A stretch of 7,531 bases of DNA from Bacteroidota bacterium (GTDB lineage: Bacteria; Bacteroidota; Bacteroidia; Bacteroidales; UBA1556): contig QMPB01000205.1 in the NCBI GenBank assembly GCA_003648395.1, positions 1 through 7,531 of the forward strand, written 5' to 3'. The notes below the pieces were generated by a model. It was not told where the DNA came from and did no database searches. It saw only the letters and a program-made list of their open reading frames with translations. Position 1 is the stretch's first letter. Every line of letters begins with the position of its first letter. The position numbers and the translations under genes were made by a program. Of this stretch, positions 1-6,863 are shown piece by piece.

Positions 1-94
1 AGAAAAAAGATATTGCAAGTGCATGAATCTTAGATAAGAAGAAATATAGTGATCTAAATATTTTACAAAACTATAAATACAGAATTTATAGCAC
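1..94. other. left edge, no assignable gene
   Basis: No start codon followed by a convincing reading frame is seen on either strand. All three plus-strand frames close early (stops at 24-26, 31-33 and 35-37), so the last few codons of a gene entering from the left could lie here, but too few residues are visible to choose a frame. Positions 71-78 and 84-91 form a perfect 8-bp inverted repeat (CTATAAAT / ATTTATAG, 5-nt loop). It is purely A/T-rich and may be chance or an auxiliary terminator stem. Confidence 0.4.
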
Positions 95-130
95 AAAAAA
101 ACCTGAAGGTTATCCTTCAGGTTTTCTTTT
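95..130 (-). terminator. Rho-independent terminator of tRNA-Arg, probably bidirectional
   Basis: A perfect 9-bp stem, ACCTGAAGG (101-109) and CCTTCAGGT (114-122), closes a 4-nt loop. On the minus strand it is followed by seven T residues (complement of A95-A101), and it lies 14 nt past the 3' end of tRNA-Arg. On the plus strand it is followed by TTTTCTTTTT, so it could also end a plus-strand gene entering from the left. The G/C-containing stem and T-tracts on both sides make this the clearest terminator in the window. Confidence 0.85.
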
Positions 131-136
131 TAATAG

Positions 137-210
137 TGATCCAAACAGGGCTCGAACCTGTGACCTGCGGTTTAGAAAACCGCTGCTCTATCCAGCTGAG
201 CTATTGGACC
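137..210 (-). tRNA. tRNA-Arg (anticodon UCU)
   Basis: The minus strand folds into a complete 74-nt cloverleaf. The acceptor stem GGTCCAA pairs with TTGGATC, with one G-T pair at the second position. The D arm is GCTC/GAGC. The anticodon stem GCGGT/ACCGC closes the loop TTTCTAA, which gives anticodon TCT and decodes AGA as arginine. The T arm is ACAGG/CCTGT around TTCGAGC. The discriminator base is A (137), and the 3' CCA is not encoded, so it would be added by CCA-adding enzyme. The gene has its own terminator on its 3' side. Upstream lies a truncated copy of its own 5' end (229-279). No good promoter is visible: a weak candidate is TTG (complement of 308-310), 18 nt, then TAATAATG (282-289), which departs from TAnnTTTG at two positions. 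Confidence 0.96.
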
Positions 211-228
211 AATCCTTTTTTTCAATCA

Positions 229-279
229 TGTTCCAACTGCTATACCCACCCCGATGGTAATCGGGAGAGCTATTGGACC
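229..279 (-). pseudogene. tRNA-like relic with palindromic insert
   Basis: Positions 267-280 repeat exactly the 14 nt at 198-211, which are the first 13 bases of tRNA-Arg plus one upstream base. Read on the minus strand, the relic starts with GGTCCAATAGCTC and then leaves the tRNA. It passes through a perfect hairpin, CCCGAT (265-260) and ATCGGG (255-250) with loop TACC, and then TATAGCAGTTGG, which resembles a D arm lacking two bases. It ends in TTGGAAC A, able to pair with the starting GGTCCAA at six of seven positions. There is no anticodon arm or T arm. It is best read as a decayed or rearranged tRNA gene. It could instead be two separate 5' tRNA fragments joined by a palindromic repeat. 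Confidence 0.5.
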
Positions 280-324
280 ATCATTATTACTAAATCTACT
301 TGTTGCTCAATAACCTGTAGATAC

Positions 325-348
325 AAAAAAAGGAGCAAAACTCCTTTT
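325..348 (-). terminator. Rho-independent terminator of tRNA-Pro
   Basis: On the minus strand the stem AAAAGGAG / CTCCTTTT (plus-strand arms 328-335 and 341-348, 5-nt loop) runs into seven T residues (complement of 325-331). It begins 6 nt after the 3' end of tRNA-Pro. It separates tRNA-Pro from tRNA-Arg, so the two genes are probably separate transcription units, or tRNA-Arg relies on read-through. The G/C core is only four pairs, so termination may be partial. Confidence 0.75.
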
Positions 349-353
349 CTCTG

Positions 354-428
354 TCGGGGTAGCAGGATTCGAACCTGCGACCCCCTGCTCCCAAAGCAGG
401 TACGCTAGCCGGACTGCGCCATACCCCG
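354..428 (-). tRNA. tRNA-Pro (anticodon UGG)
   Basis: The minus strand folds into a 75-nt cloverleaf. The acceptor stem CGGGGTA pairs fully with TACCCCG. The D arm is GCGC/GCGT around a 10-nt loop. The anticodon stem CCTGC/GCAGG closes the loop TTTGGGA, giving anticodon TGG (proline, CCN codons). The variable loop is GGGTC, and the T arm is GCAGG/CCTGC around TTCGAAT. The discriminator is A (354), and CCA is not encoded. The C1-G72 pair fits bacterial proline tRNAs. A Bacteroidota-type promoter lies upstream at 465-493, giving a leader of about 30 nt that contains a small 5-bp hairpin (441-445 with 451-455). A terminator follows at 325-348. Confidence 0.97.
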
Positions 429-464
429 ATTTACTTGTTAAAGACTTATTGTCTTAAGCGGCTG

Positions 465-493
465 CAAAAGTAATAATATTTTTTACATAACAA
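465..493 (-). promoter_or_regulatory. promoter for tRNA-Pro (Bacteroidota -33/-7 type)
   Basis: On the minus strand TTG (complement of 491-493) is followed after 18 nt by TACTTTTG (complement of 465-472). The latter is a perfect match to the Bacteroidota -7 consensus TAnnTTTG, and the spacing suits the primary sigma factor of that phylum. Transcription would start near 457-460, about 30 nt before the mature 5' end of tRNA-Pro. No mapped start is available, so the call rests on motif and position. Confidence 0.6.
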
Positions 494-690
494 TGGCTTT
501 TTTCAAAAAATATTTTCTTTTTTTATTTTTATTTCTATCAGCTCAACGCATCGTATTATTAGCAAGCATAATAGCCTTATAAAAGGATTGAAAAAAAATT
601 GATTATATCCTTCTATTAATACGATAATACTTAAATAATTACTTATGTTTTTTTAGGATAAAAAAGGTAAAAACATTCACAACAATAAGT

Positions 691-698
691 TACCTTTG
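691..698 (+). promoter_or_regulatory. -7 box of der promoter
   Basis: TACCTTTG matches the Bacteroidota -7 consensus TAnnTTTG exactly and is followed by CA, as in the divergent tRNA-Pro promoter. It lies 23 nt before the der start codon, so the 5' leader would be roughly 15-18 nt. No TTG is found at the expected -33 distance (around 668-672), so the upstream half is weak or absent. This is the only good promoter candidate seen before the plus-strand gene run. Confidence 0.5.
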
Positions 699-721
699 CA
701 CATTAATAAAAAAAGAATATC

Positions 722-2032
722 ATGAATAATATATTAGCAATAGTTGGGCGCCCTAATGTTGGCAAATCTACACTCTTTAATAGGTTGGTAGAACAACGAC
801 AAGCCATTGTAGAAGAAAGCAGTGGCGTTACTAGAGACCGTCACTATGGCACATCATTTTGGAATGGCAAGGAATTTACAGTAATTGACACTGGTGGTTA
901 CGTTATTGGAAGCGACGATATCTTTGAAGGAGAAATTAGAAAACAAGTTGACCTTGCAATGGATGAGGCTGATAGTATTCTTTTTATTGTTGATACAGAA
1001 GAAGGTGTTCATCCTTTAGACGAGGAGGTTGCTGACTTATTACGTCGTCAGAAAAAGCCAGTGTATTTGGTTGCTAATAAAGTTGATAATCATAATAGAG
1101 CTTATGCTGCAAATAATTTTTACTCTTTAGGATTAGGTGAAGTTTATGGTGTTTCGGCCATTAATGGTAGTGGCACTGGCGACTTACTCGATGAGGTGGT
1201 TAAAAACTTTGATACTGAATTTGTAAGTATATACCCAGATGATATTCCTAGAATTGCAGTAGTTGGTCGTCCTAATGTTGGTAAATCGTCATTAATAAAC
1301 GCACTTATTTCACAAGAAAGAAATATTGTAACTAATATTGCTGGGACTACTCGTGATTCTCTTTTTACAAGATATAATTCTTTCGGATTCGACTTACTAC
1401 TAGTTGATACTGCAGGAATTAGAAAAAAGACTAAGGTTACAGAAAATATAGAGTTCTACTCTACCCTACGCTCTATTCGTTCTATAGAAAGCTCTGATGT
1501 TGCAATTTTGATGATTGATGCAGAGAATGGTTTTGAATCTCAAGATATGGCAATTTTCCAATTGGCACAGCGCAATCATAAAGGAATTGTAATAGTTGTA
1601 AATAAATGGGACCTTGTTGAAAAAAATACCCATAGCACTAAGGAATTTAAAGAGCGTATTATGGAAAAAATTGCTCCATTTGTTGATGTGCCAATTATAT
1701 TTACATCGGTGCACAACAAACAAAGATTGCTAAAAACACTAGAAACTGCTATTGATGTACATAAACGACGTTCTACTAAGATAACCACATCAAAACTTAA
1801 TGAGCTTATGCTTGGTGAAATTGAGAGCTTTCCACCACCATCGTATAAGGGTAAGTTTCTAAAAATAAAATATGTAACTCAGTTACCAATAGCATATCCA
1901 TCATTTGCATTTTTCTGTAATCTACCTCAATATTTCAAACCTCCTTATAAGCGTTTCTTGGAGAATAAATTAAGAAAAAACTATAATTTTAATGGCGTAC
2001 CAATAGAAATATATTTTAGAGCAAAAAATTAG
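722..2032 (+). CDS. der: ribosome-assembly GTPase Der (EngA)
   Basis: Der is an essential cytoplasmic GTPase with two GTP-binding domains in tandem, needed to mature the 50S ribosomal subunit. The 436-residue length is typical. Domain 1 shows the P-loop GRPNVGKS (9-16), DTGG (56-59), NKVD (119-122) and SAI (145-147). Domain 2 shows GRPNVGKS (182-189), DTAG (229-232), NKWD (294-297) and TSV (327-329). A KH-like domain fills about 350-436, including KIKYVTQLP and the late GVPIEIYFR. Both nucleotide-binding sites are intact. The ATG at 722 lies just before the first domain and follows an A-rich leader without Shine-Dalgarno, normal for this phylum. It heads the run of plus-strand genes, with the next start only 1 nt past its stop. 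Confidence 0.97.
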   Translation: MNNILAIVGRPNVGKSTLFNRLVEQRQAIVEESSGVTRDRHYGTSFWNGKEFTVIDTGGYVIGSDDIFEGEIRKQVDLAMDEADSILFIVDTEEGVHPLDEEVADLLRRQKKPVYLVANKVDNHNRAYAANNFYSLGLGEVYGVSAINGSGTGDLLDEVVKNFDTEFVSIYPDDIPRIAVVGRPNVGKSSLINALISQERNIVTNIAGTTRDSLFTRYNSFGFDLLLVDTAGIRKKTKVTENIEFYSTLRSIRSIESSDVAILMIDAENGFESQDMAIFQLAQRNHKGIVIVVNKWDLVEKNTHSTKEFKERIMEKIAPFVDVPIIFTSVHNKQRLLKTLETAIDVHKRRSTKITTSKLNELMLGEIESFPPPSYKGKFLKIKYVTQLPIAYPSFAFFCNLPQYFKPPYKRFLENKLRKNYNFNGVPIEIYFRAKN

Positions 2033-2033
2033 A

Positions 2034-2405
2034 ATGGGAGTAAGAATTGATAAATGGCTATGGAGTGTGCGAATATACAAAACACGTACTTTGGCTACTC
2101 AAGCATGTAAGAGTGGACATATATCGATTGATGGAAACAGCGTAAAAGCATCTCGAGAAATAAAAATTGGAGATATTATAGTTTTACGAAAAGACCATTT
2201 AAATATGCAGTTAAAGGTTAAAGAGTTGGCCGAAAAACGTATGGGAGCTAAACTAGTTTCCGATTTTATGGAAGACCTAACACCACAAGAGGAATATGAC
2301 CGACTTAAGGCTATAAATTCTGGTGGTTTTGAGCAAAGAGAAAGAGGTGTAGGAAGACCAACAAAGCGTAATCGCAGAGATATTACTAGTTTTAAAGACT
2401 TATAA
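2034..2405 (+). CDS. S4-domain RNA-binding protein, Hsp15 (HslR)-like
   Basis: This is a 123-residue basic protein. The N-terminal S4 fold begins at RIDKWLWSVRIYKTRTLA (about 4-21), followed by the GHISIDGNSVKAS strand-loop and IKIGDIIVL (about 27-51). The opening and the basic tail (GRPTKRNRRDI near 107-117) are characteristic of the Hsp15 family. In E. coli, Hsp15 binds 50S subunits that carry a stranded nascent chain and peptidyl-tRNA after premature dissociation, and helps recycle them. The same role is inferred here, not shown. Length is close to the family norm. The ATG sits 1 nt after the der stop with no Shine-Dalgarno, so translation is probably coupled to der, another factor acting on the 50S subunit. 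Confidence 0.88.
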   Translation: MGVRIDKWLWSVRIYKTRTLATQACKSGHISIDGNSVKASREIKIGDIIVLRKDHLNMQLKVKELAEKRMGAKLVSDFMEDLTPQEEYDRLKAINSGGFEQRERGVGRPTKRNRRDITSFKDL

Positions 2406-2412
2406 TTTAAAT

Positions 2413-3447
2413 ATGAAAAACATACTACTTATTATTATCACAACGGTATTTATCTACAGCTGCAATACAGCTCAAGACAAAGACTGTAAGAAATCATTTT
2501 TAATAGTAAATTATAATGTAGAGAATCTTTTTGACACTATTCACGATGCTGGAAAATATGATGAAGATTTTACTCCTGAAGGTAAGAAAAATTGGAATAG
2601 CAAAAGATACAACAATAAACTTCAGAAGCTAGCATACGTAATACAACAAATTGATAAAGAGAAATTACCAGATGTTGTAGGGCTAGTTGAAATCGAGAAT
2701 AAAAGAGTACTAAAAGACCTAGTTTCGCAGAAAGAAATAAAAGGTGCTAAATACAATATTGTACATCATGAAGGACCTGACGTAAGAGGTATTGATTGTG
2801 CTTTATTATATAATCCTAATACTTTTAGCGTACTAAAAAGTACTTTCTATAGGGTAAATATGGAAAATAATCCTAATTTTAAAACCAGGGAGATAATATA
2901 CGTAAAAGGCAAAGTAAACAAAGCAAATGATGAAGTACATATTTTTGTAAATCATTGGCCATCGCGAAGAGGTGGAATGGAAAAATCAGCTCCAAAGAGA
3001 GCATTAGCCGCTGAAGTTCTACGTAATTCCATAGACTCGATACTTGCCACCGATGCAATGGCTAAAATTATTATCATGGGCGATTTTAACGACGAAACAG
3101 ATAATAAAAGCATAACGGAAGTGCTTGGAGCAAACAATAATAAAGATAGCAAAACACTATATAATACATCTGCTACTCAAGACGATAAGAATATTGGTTC
3201 ATATCATTATTGGAAAACTGGAGAATGGAATATGCTTGATCAGATGATTATTTCCAATGGATTACTAAATGCTACAACGGGCATACAAACTTTAAATACT
3301 GAGATGCAAATATTCCGTCCTGAGTGGTTATTACATAAAGATAAAGATGGAAATAAATCGCCTTCTAAAACTTATGGCAAAGGATATTACGGAGGATATA
3401 GCGATCATTTGCCTATTTATAAACACTTTAAATTTAACTGTAAATAA
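2413..3447 (+). CDS. endonuclease/exonuclease/phosphatase-fold lipoprotein
   Basis: A 344-residue protein with a lipoprotein signal: a hydrophobic run (3-14) and the lipobox IYSC with Cys17 as the likely lipidated residue. It should be anchored to a membrane outside the cytoplasm. The mature part is an endonuclease/exonuclease/phosphatase (DNase I-like) domain with metal-site motifs in order: NYNVENLFD (33-41), VEIEN with Glu93 (92-96), NHWPSRRGG (180-188), GDFND (223-227) and SDHLPI (330-335). The catalytic Asp, Asn and His positions look intact, so a Mg-dependent phosphodiesterase is expected. The substrate (extracellular DNA, RNA, phospholipid or other phosphoester) cannot be told. The start lies 7 nt after the previous stop and 6 nt separate its stop from the protease gene, consistent with one operon. 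Confidence 0.9.
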   Translation: MKNILLIIITTVFIYSCNTAQDKDCKKSFLIVNYNVENLFDTIHDAGKYDEDFTPEGKKNWNSKRYNNKLQKLAYVIQQIDKEKLPDVVGLVEIENKRVLKDLVSQKEIKGAKYNIVHHEGPDVRGIDCALLYNPNTFSVLKSTFYRVNMENNPNFKTREIIYVKGKVNKANDEVHIFVNHWPSRRGGMEKSAPKRALAAEVLRNSIDSILATDAMAKIIIMGDFNDETDNKSITEVLGANNNKDSKTLYNTSATQDDKNIGSYHYWKTGEWNMLDQMIISNGLLNATTGIQTLNTEMQIFRPEWLLHKDKDGNKSPSKTYGKGYYGGYSDHLPIYKHFKFNCK

Positions 3448-3453
3448 AGCATA

Positions 3454-5040
3454 ATGCATAAATTTATACTAACAATTTTTGTTTTAATTATAGGTGTAAA
3501 CATCCAAGCACAGTCAGATAAAAGCACCTATAAGAAACTTGACAAAGCTCTTGAATTAATTGAGACCAAGTATATAGACACAGTAAACTCAGCTGACTTG
3601 GCTACAAAAGCTGTTCAAGCAATGATTAAGGAACTTGACCCACATTCAAAATACCTTAGCCCCGATGATTTAAAAACAAATAGAGAATCACTAAATGGCA
3701 GCTTTGCTGGAATTGGCATCCACTATCAAATAATTAATGATACTCTTATGATTTTGAACACGGTAAAAGGTGGCCCAAGTTATAAAGCAGGATTAAAGGC
3801 TGGAGATAGGATATTGAAAATTGATGGTGTAATTGCTACTGGAAAAGATATTAGTAATAAATATTTTTCGAAGAAGTTAAGAGGAAAAAAAGGTGAAGAA
3901 TTAAGTATTACTATAAAAAGGCATAGTGATTCAAAGGTTCAAAAAATCACTTTTGAAAGAGGAAGTATTGCATTAAACACCGTAGAAATCAGTTATATGA
4001 TAGATAATAAAACTGGTTTTATAAGAATAAAGAATTTTAGCAGAACAACAAATTACGAATTTCAACTTGCAGTTATGCAACTTCAGATGCAAGGCATGAA
4101 AAACATCATTATTGACCTTAGGGATAATCCTGGCGGACTAATGATGTCTTCTATTCGTTTATCGGATGACTTTCTAAGTGGTGATAAGTTAATTGTATAT
4201 ACTCAAGGCACAAACTTACCACGTACCGATTATAAATCCAATGGTGGAGGAATGATGGAAAGTGGAAGAGTTGTTATACTAATTGATAATAATTCGGCAT
4301 CGGCAGCTGAGATATTTGCTGGAGCATTGCAAGATTGGGATAGAGCATTAATAGTTGGTCGTAGATCTTTCGGAAAAGGGTTGGTAGGAAGAAATTATGA
4401 TCTTCCTGATGGCTCTGCAATTCGCTTAACAACAGGCAGATATTATACACCTTCGGGTCGTTGCATTCAGAAAGAATATACCAAAGGCGATAAAAAATCC
4501 TATGACAATGATTTATTGGAAAGATTTGAGCACGGAGAACTTTATTCTGCCGACAGCGTTCATTTTGATGATTCATTAAAGTATTATACCAATGGCAAAC
4601 GTTTAGTTTATGGTGGTGGTGCTATTATGCCAGATATTTTTATTCCGCTTGACACTACTTATAATAATGATTTTATAAAAGATACCCGTAAGAAAGGACT
4701 TATAAATTATTTTGCTGGAAATTATTTTGACAAGAATTTAGACGAACTAAATGCTAAATATCCTAGTTTTGAATCTTTTAATACCACATTTGTTTTACCA
4801 GAAGAAACATACCAAAACTACATTGACTATGCAGCTAAAAAATATGAGCTAACTCCAAATGAGGAAGATAAGGAATTAATAAACCACTATATAAGGCTAC
4901 AAATCACAGCTATTTTGGCAAGAAGCTTATATAAAGATGGAGCCTATTATAAAATATATAATAAAGAAGATAAGATGGTTATTAATGCATTGAACACCAT
5001 TAACGACAAGAAAATATTTAAGGAAAACGGAATTCAATAA
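3454..5040 (+). CDS. secreted S41-family C-terminal processing protease
   Basis: A 528-residue serine protease of the tail-specific (Prc/CtpA) family. Residues 1-19 form a Sec signal peptide, probably cleaved after IQA before Gln20, so it acts in the periplasm or beyond. An N-terminal helical part with LDPHSKYLSP (about 61-70) precedes a PDZ domain (about 82-168), which opens with GSFAGIGIHY and contains GLKAGDRILKIDG. The protease core has LRDNPGG (222-228), the nucleophile Ser283 in SASAAE and the general base Lys308 in FGKG, with the usual 25-residue spacing. A C-terminal extension of about 140 residues follows, as in other Bacteroidota members. Oddity: the residue four after the Lys, normally Gln in a Ser-Lys-Gln triad, is Gly312 (codon 4387-4389). 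The likely role is trimming or degrading envelope proteins. The substrate is unknown. Confidence 0.93.
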   Translation: MHKFILTIFVLIIGVNIQAQSDKSTYKKLDKALELIETKYIDTVNSADLATKAVQAMIKELDPHSKYLSPDDLKTNRESLNGSFAGIGIHYQIINDTLMILNTVKGGPSYKAGLKAGDRILKIDGVIATGKDISNKYFSKKLRGKKGEELSITIKRHSDSKVQKITFERGSIALNTVEISYMIDNKTGFIRIKNFSRTTNYEFQLAVMQLQMQGMKNIIIDLRDNPGGLMMSSIRLSDDFLSGDKLIVYTQGTNLPRTDYKSNGGGMMESGRVVILIDNNSASAAEIFAGALQDWDRALIVGRRSFGKGLVGRNYDLPDGSAIRLTTGRYYTPSGRCIQKEYTKGDKKSYDNDLLERFEHGELYSADSVHFDDSLKYYTNGKRLVYGGGAIMPDIFIPLDTTYNNDFIKDTRKKGLINYFAGNYFDKNLDELNAKYPSFESFNTTFVLPEETYQNYIDYAAKKYELTPNEEDKELINHYIRLQITAILARSLYKDGAYYKIYNKEDKMVINALNTINDKKIFKENGIQ

Positions 5041-5057
5041 CATAAAATACTAAAATA

Positions 5058-6026
5058 ATGAAAATACTAATAACAGGAGGAGCAGGTTTTATAGGATCTC
5101 AGCTTAGCGATAAATTACTCAAAGAAGGGCATGAAGTAATTGTTATTGATAATTATTTTACTGGACAAAAGAGCAATGTTCACCATTTGATGGATAATAA
5201 GAATTTTGAGCTTATTAGACATGATGTAACTATGCCTTTTTTTATTGAAGTTGATCAGATATACAATCTAGCATGCCCAGCATCACCTGTTCATTATCAG
5301 CATAATGGTATTAAAACAGTGAAAACCTCGGTAATGGGTGCAATAAATATGCTTGGTTTGGCTAAAAGAACTGGTGCCAGAATCCTTCAAGCATCCACAA
5401 GCGAGGTTTATGGCGATCCAGATATTCATCCACAAGTAGAATCATATTGGGGCAGAGTTAACCCTATTGGTATTCGCTCTTGTTACGACGAGGGAAAACG
5501 AGTTGCAGAAACACTTTGTTTTAACTACCATTGGCAGAATAATGTAGATATAAAGATAATACGAATTTTTAATACTTATGGTCCAAATATGCACCCTTAC
5601 GACGGACGAGTAGTTTCAAATTTCATAATGCAAGCATTGCAAGGAAATGATATTACCATGTATGGCGACGGAATGCAAACTCGTAGTTTTCAGTATGTTG
5701 ACGATTTATTAAATGGAATGACCAAAATGATGAATTCAAGAGATGGATTTACTGGACCGGTAAATATTGGGAATCCTTTTGAGTTTACAATTAAGGAACT
5801 TGCTGAGAATGTAATTCGACTTACAAATTCTAAATCAAAAGTAATATATCAAGCCCTACCTCAAGATGACCCAATGCAACGTCAACCAGACATAAGCTTG
5901 GCTAAAAAGGAATTGGATTGGGAGCCTAAAATACAGCTTGAAGAAGGCTTATTAAAAACTATAGAATATTTTGACAACTTAATAAAAGGAGGGCGTATAA
6001 ATGAATATACTGGTAACCGGAAGTAA
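5058..6026 (+). CDS. UDP-glucuronate decarboxylase (UDP-xylose synthase, UXS-like)
   Basis: A 322-residue short-chain dehydrogenase/reductase of the extended type. The NAD-binding motif GGAGFIG is at 7-13. UXS-specific blocks are [21 protein letters not shown] with Glu116 (113-121), [19 protein letters not shown] with the Tyr143-x3-Lys147 pair, and [19 protein letters not shown]. These separate it from dTDP-glucose dehydratases and UDP-glucose epimerases. The family oxidises UDP-glucuronate at C4, decarboxylates it, and normally reduces the 4-keto-pentose to UDP-xylose; some bacterial members release the keto-sugar. It is cytoplasmic and feeds surface glycans. The start follows the protease gene by 17 nt. 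The last 26 nt overlap the next gene, so the final residues ([12 protein letters not shown]) are encoded across that gene's ribosome binding site and start and are probably not part of the fold. Confidence 0.92.
   Translation: MKILITGGAGFIGSQLSDKLLKEGHEVIVIDNYFTGQKSNVHHLMDNKNFELIRHDVTMPFFIEVDQIYNLACPASPVHYQHNGIKTVKTSVMGAINMLGLAKRTGARILQASTSEVYGDPDIHPQVESYWGRVNPIGIRSCYDEGKRVAETLCFNYHWQNNVDIKIIRIFNTYGPNMHPYDGRVVSNFIMQALQGNDITMYGDGMQTRSFQYVDDLLNGMTKMMNSRDGFTGPVNIGNPFEFTIKELAENVIRLTNSKSKVIYQALPQDDPMQRQPDISLAKKELDWEPKIQLEEGLLKTIEYFDNLIKGGRINEYTGNRK
5984..5993 (+). promoter_or_regulatory. Shine-Dalgarno sequence for the rfbD-like gene
   Basis: AAAAGGAGGG, a near-perfect complement of the 16S rRNA 3' end, ends 7 nt before the ATG at 6001. 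It lies inside the UXS coding region, where it encodes Lys-Gly-Gly. No other start in the window has such a site, which is normal for Bacteroidota. It supports the ATG at 6001 and internal re-initiation or coupling from the upstream cistron. Because it also encodes protein, chance origin cannot be excluded. Confidence 0.6.
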
Positions 6027-6861
6027 TGGACAATTAGGAAGTGAATTAAAATATCTTTATTCTATTTCTTCAGACAATAATATTATTTTTACTGATATTG
6101 ATGAATTAGATATAACTAACGAAAAAGCTGTTTCTAACTTTTTTAATAATAATAAAATTAATGTAGTAATAAACTGCGCTGCTTATACTAATGTTGATAA
6201 GTGCGAAATTGAACAAGAGCAAGCCAACAAGCTAAATACAATGGCCTGTAAAATATTATCGAAACAATGTGCAAGTCATAATGCTGCAATAATTCATATA
6301 TCTACAGATTATGTTTATGATGGCAATAACCATACTCCTTATATAGAGACAGATTTCACTAACCCAAATTCAATCTATGGAAAAACAAAACTCCATGGCG
6401 AGAAAATGATTGAAGAATTTGCTACTACAGGAATTATTATTCGTACCTCGTGGCTTTATTCTTCTTATGGTCATAATTTCATAAAAACAATGATGAAATT
6501 TGGTAAAGAAAGAGATGAGTTGCGAGTAGTATTCGATCAAATAGGAACTCCAACTTATGCTAGAGATTTAGCAAAAGTTATTATAAAAGGCTTAAGCGAA
6601 ATTACATTTATGGAGGGAACACATATATTCCATTATAGCAACGAGGGTGTATGTAGTTGGTACGATTTTGCAAAGGAAATAATTAATTATAAAAATATTG
6701 ATTGCAAAATCATTCCCATAGAAACTAAAGATTATCCACTACCCGCACCACGACCATCGTATAGCGTAATGAATAAGGCAAAAATAAAAGAAGAGTTAGG
6801 TGTAGAAATTCCAAATTGGAAAGATAGTTTGTTTGAGTGTTTGGATTTAATTGAGGATTAA
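6001..6861 (+). CDS. rfbD: dTDP-4-dehydrorhamnose reductase family (RfbD-like) protein
   Basis: A 286-residue NAD(P)-binding reductase of RfbD length and order. Visible motifs are GSNGQLGSE (7-15), [19 protein letters not shown] (101-108), the catalytic Tyr126-x3-Lys130 in [52 protein letters not shown] and RPSYSVMNK near the C-terminus. The known family reaction reduces dTDP-4-keto-6-deoxy-L-mannose to dTDP-L-rhamnose in the cytoplasm. The partner genes rfbA, rfbB and rfbC are not in this window. Instead the gene overlaps a UDP-glucuronate decarboxylase by 26 nt, so a related 4-keto sugar as substrate is possible (inference). A strong Shine-Dalgarno precedes the ATG. The family call is firm; the exact substrate is less so. 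Confidence 0.88.
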   Translation: MNILVTGSNGQLGSELKYLYSISSDNNIIFTDIDELDITNEKAVSNFFNNNKINVVINCAAYTNVDKCEIEQEQANKLNTMACKILSKQCASHNAAIIHISTDYVYDGNNHTPYIETDFTNPNSIYGKTKLHGEKMIEEFATTGIIIRTSWLYSSYGHNFIKTMMKFGKERDELRVVFDQIGTPTYARDLAKVIIKGLSEITFMEGTHIFHYSNEGVCSWYDFAKEIINYKNIDCKIIPIETKDYPLPAPRPSYSVMNKAKIKEELGVEIPNWKDSLFECLDLIED

Positions 6862-6863
6862 TT

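Larger units (their letters stand above)
429..721. other. divergent intergenic region between tRNA-Pro and der
   Basis: Just under 300 nt of very A/T-rich DNA carries the two outward promoter elements listed separately. No open frame with a family resemblance is seen. A 9-bp inverted repeat, ATCGTATTA (550-558) and TAATACGAT (617-625), has arms 58 nt apart. Inside it AAGGAT (583-588) and ATCCTT (607-612) could also pair. Neither is followed by a convincing T-tract and both may be chance in DNA of this composition. Confidence 0.5.

Noticed and set aside
198..280. Phage or island attachment site at tRNA-Arg
   Set aside because: Integration sites normally duplicate the 3' part of a tRNA gene. 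Here the 5' end is duplicated only 69 nt away, and no integrase or cargo genes are present.
136..408. A 90-codon plus-strand open frame
   Set aside because: It lies antisense across both tRNA genes and the relic. Its residues are just the reverse complement of tRNA arms (the familiar SRIRTCDP-type artefact). It has no protein-like composition and no translation signal.
1466..1788. Two minus-strand open frames inside der
   Set aside because: They are shadows of a fully conserved GTPase gene on the plus strand, with no family motifs or start signals of their own.
2952..3152. Minus-strand open frame inside the phosphodiesterase lipoprotein gene
   Set aside because: It is antisense to conserved catalytic motifs and has no recognisable features.
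4274..4576. Minus-strand 100-codon frame inside the S41 protease gene
   Set aside because: It is antisense to the catalytic core; there is no promoter, leader or family resemblance.
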